Below, in pieces: positions 21,030 to 22,698 of a stretch of 22,698 nucleotides of DNA. Below the pieces are notes generated by a model. The model was not told the DNA's origin. It saw nothing but the letters and a program-made list of their open reading frames with translations, and did no database searches. Source of the DNA: JAIVGV01 sp035295985. GTDB lineage: Bacteria > Acidobacteriota > Blastocatellia > Pyrinomonadales > Pyrinomonadaceae. The stretch spans positions 1 through 22,698 of the forward strand of contig DATHBT010000359.1 of assembly GCA_035295985.1 (NCBI GenBank), given 5' to 3'. The position numbers and the translations under genes are program-made. How positions within the stretch are numbered: the stretch's first letter is position 1; every line of letters begins with the position of its first letter.

Positions 21030-22698
21030 ATGACGACGGGACACGGGCGAGCTGCGGAGCAGGAGCGGGCGGCCGTCGCGCGCGAAGAAGAGATGCAGGT
21101 TTCGCCGCCCGGCGACCGGCGACCGCTCTTCAACCGCGAGACGGGCTGGCTAGAATTCAACCGCCGCGTCCTCGAAGAGGCGCTCGACGACGCGCACCCG
21201 CTGCTCGAACGCCTGAAGTTCCTCTCCATCTTCTCGTCAAACCTGGACGAGTTCTTCATGGTGCGCGTCTCCGGCCTCAAGGAGGAGGTCGAGGAGGAGG
21301 TCACGGAGCCGTCGCCCGACGGCCTGACGCCGGCCGAGCAGTTGAAGGAGATCAGCGTCAGGCTGCGTCCGATGATCGCCGGGCAGATGCGCTGCCTGCG
21401 CGAGGACGTGCTGCCGAAGCTCGCCGCCGAGGGGATCGTCATCGCCCCCTACGCCGGGCTGAGCAAGCGCGAGCGGCGCGCGGCCGACGACTACTTCCTC
21501 AAAAAAGTCTTCCCCGTCCTCACGCCGCAGGCGGTCGATCCCGGCCACCCCTTCCCCTACATCTCGAACCTGAGCCTGAACCTCGGCCTGACGGTCGAAC
21601 CTTCGGGCGGCGGCAACGGCAACGCGGCGGCCCCGGTCGCGCGGGGCCGCCGCTTCGCGCGCATCGAGCTGCCGGCGACGATCCCGCGCCTCGTGCCCGT
21701 CAGCGCAAGCGGCTCGCGCTTCACCTTCCTCGGCAGCGTCGTCTCGGCCAACCTGGGGTCGCTGTTCCCTGGCATGCGCCACGGCCGCACCAACCTCTTC
21801 CGCGTGACGCGCGACGCCGACTTCGAGATCAGGGAGGACGAGGCCGGCGACCTGCTGAGCACGATGAAGCAGCACCTGAGAACGCGCCGCTTCGGCCAGG
21901 CCGTCCGCCTCGAAGTCGCGCGCACGATGCCGGCCGAGATGGTCGAGTACCTGACGAACTCGCTGCGCCTGACTTCGGACGACGTTTACGTCATCGACGG
22001 GCCGATGAACGTCCCAGACCTGATGCAGCTCTACCAGCTCGACCGCCCCGACCTGAAAGACCGGCCGCTACAGGTGAGCGTGCCCCGCACGCTCCGGCGC
22101 GCCGCGTCTGTCTTCGACGCGATCCGCCGCGAGGACGTGCTGCTGCACCACCCGTTCACCTCCTACAACGCCGTCACCGACTTCATCCAGACGGCGGCCA
22201 CAGACCCGGCGGTGCTCGCCATCAAGATGTGCCTCTACCGCACGGGGAAGGACTCGCCCGTCGTGCGCTCGCTGATGGAGGCGAGCGGGGCGGGCAAGCA
22301 GGTGACGGCGCTCGTCGAGCTGAAGGCGCGCTTCGACGAGGAGAACAACATCGAGTGGGCGCGCAAACTGGAGCAGGCCGGCGTCCACGTCGTTTACGGT
22401 CTGCTGGGACTCAAAACCCACTCGAAGCTCGCCCTGATCGTCCGCCAGGAGGGCGACGCCCTGCGCCGCTACGTCCACATCGCCACGGGCAACTACAACC
22501 CGACGACCTCGCGCCTCTACACGGACATCGGGCTCTTCACGGCCGACGAGGAGATCGGCGAGGACGCCACGAACGTCTTCAACTACCTGACCGGCTATTC
22601 GAGCTTCTCGGACTACAACTGCCTGCTCGTCGCGCCCGTGAACCTGCGCGAGCGCATGACGGCCATGATCGAGCGCGAGGCGGAGCACGCCCGCGCCG
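21030..22698 (+). CDS. ppk1: Polyphosphate kinase 1 (3' end cut by window)
   Basis: Makes long-chain polyphosphate from ATP, reversibly, via a phosphohistidine. 556 residues are visible and the frame is open at the right edge; full-length enzymes are about 690-740 residues. The N domain has FNRETGWLEFNRRVLEEA and FSSNLDEFFMVRV (ATP-contacting Asn at about 71). FPVLTPQAVDPGHPFPYIS is a family hallmark. The C1 domain contains HHPFTSYNAVTDFIQTAA, IKMCLYRTGKDSPVV and LVELKARFDEENNIEWA. GLKTHSKLALIVR carries the expected autophosphorylated His (residue 464), and HIATGNYNP follows. The first 30 residues are a polar extension; ATG 21030 has no strong Shine-Dalgarno, and an in-frame ATG at residue 22 is an alternative. 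Storage of phosphate fits the neighbouring uptake genes. Confidence 0.95.
   Translation, partial: MTTGHGRAAEQERAAVAREEEMQVSPPGDRRPLFNRETGWLEFNRRVLEEALDDAHPLLERLKFLSIFSSNLDEFFMVRVSGLKEEVEEEVTEPSPDGLTPAEQLKEISVRLRPMIAGQMRCLREDVLPKLAAEGIVIAPYAGLSKRERRAADDYFLKKVFPVLTPQAVDPGHPFPYISNLSLNLGLTVEPSGGGNGNAAAPVARGRRFARIELPATIPRLVPVSASGSRFTFLGSVVSANLGSLFPGMRHGRTNLFRVTRDADFEIREDEAGDLLSTMKQHLRTRRFGQAVRLEVARTMPAEMVEYLTNSLRLTSDDVYVIDGPMNVPDLMQLYQLDRPDLKDRPLQVSVPRTLRRAASVFDAIRREDVLLHHPFTSYNAVTDFIQTAATDPAVLAIKMCLYRTGKDSPVVRSLMEASGAGKQVTALVELKARFDEENNIEWARKLEQAGVHVVYGLLGLKTHSKLALIVRQEGDALRRYVHIATGNYNPTTSRLYTDIGLFTADEEIGEDATNVFNYLTGYSSFSDYNCLLVAPVNLRERMTAMIEREAEHARA

Noticed and set aside
20796..21044. 82-residue minus-strand open frame upstream of ppk1
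   Set aside because: It overlaps the ppk1 start, has no ribosome-binding site or motifs, and lies in apparently non-coding DNA.

Overview
The window is GC-rich, densely coded bacterial DNA. A very long Oar-like TonB-dependent receptor with a carboxypeptidase-regulatory N-terminus, a CarD-type regulator and many intergenic heptamer repeats together suggest an Acidobacteriota genome, possibly class Blastocatellia. That placement is inference; there is no rRNA or other phylogenetic marker here.

Layout. 1-547 (-): 3' part of a carD/cdnL-type gene. 763-7862 (-): one phosphate operon read pstS-pstC-pstA-pstB-phoU-phoB-phoR, with a Pho-box promoter just upstream of pstS. 8157-8402 (-): a small putative membrane protein. 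8547-13117 (+): a glycan block with a DPM1-like GT2, an NAD-dependent epimerase/dehydratase-like SDR, a GT-C-like membrane protein and a DegT/DnrJ aminotransferase. 13182-13955 (-): a SAM methyltransferase. 14170-15896 (-): a DUF47 PhoU-like protein followed by a PiT phosphate permease, with their own Pho-box-like promoter. 16046-20369 (-): the 1272-residue receptor followed by a 122-residue PhoB-like DNA-binding domain that has no receiver. 21030-end (+): ppk1, truncated by the window edge.

How it fits together. High-affinity uptake (PstSCAB), sensing (PhoU-PhoB-PhoR), low-affinity uptake (PiT with its DUF47 partner) and polyphosphate storage (PPK1) lie within 22 kb. The promoters of pstS and of the receptor share the same architecture: four 7-bp half-sites with 4-bp spacers, the first two identical (AGTTAAC-N4-ATTTAAG), then 10 bp, then a TAAC(C/T)T -10. 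The DUF47-PiT promoter has a related three-unit array. This places the receptor and the orphan DNA-binding protein in the predicted Pho regulon, and makes the receptor a candidate outer-membrane porter for phosphate or a phosphorus compound.

Two further features stand out. First, most non-overlapping gene junctions in the phosphate operons hold inverted arrays of 7-bp repeats (several unrelated heptamers), whose copies supply the stop codons of phoR and phoB and occupy the usual Shine-Dalgarno position of several genes. Second, the GT-C-like gene appears to be inserted between the epimerase and the aminotransferase, flanked by diverged direct copies (about 82% identical over 93 bp) of the old epimerase/aminotransferase junction, so its last 32 residues derive from the epimerase C-terminus.
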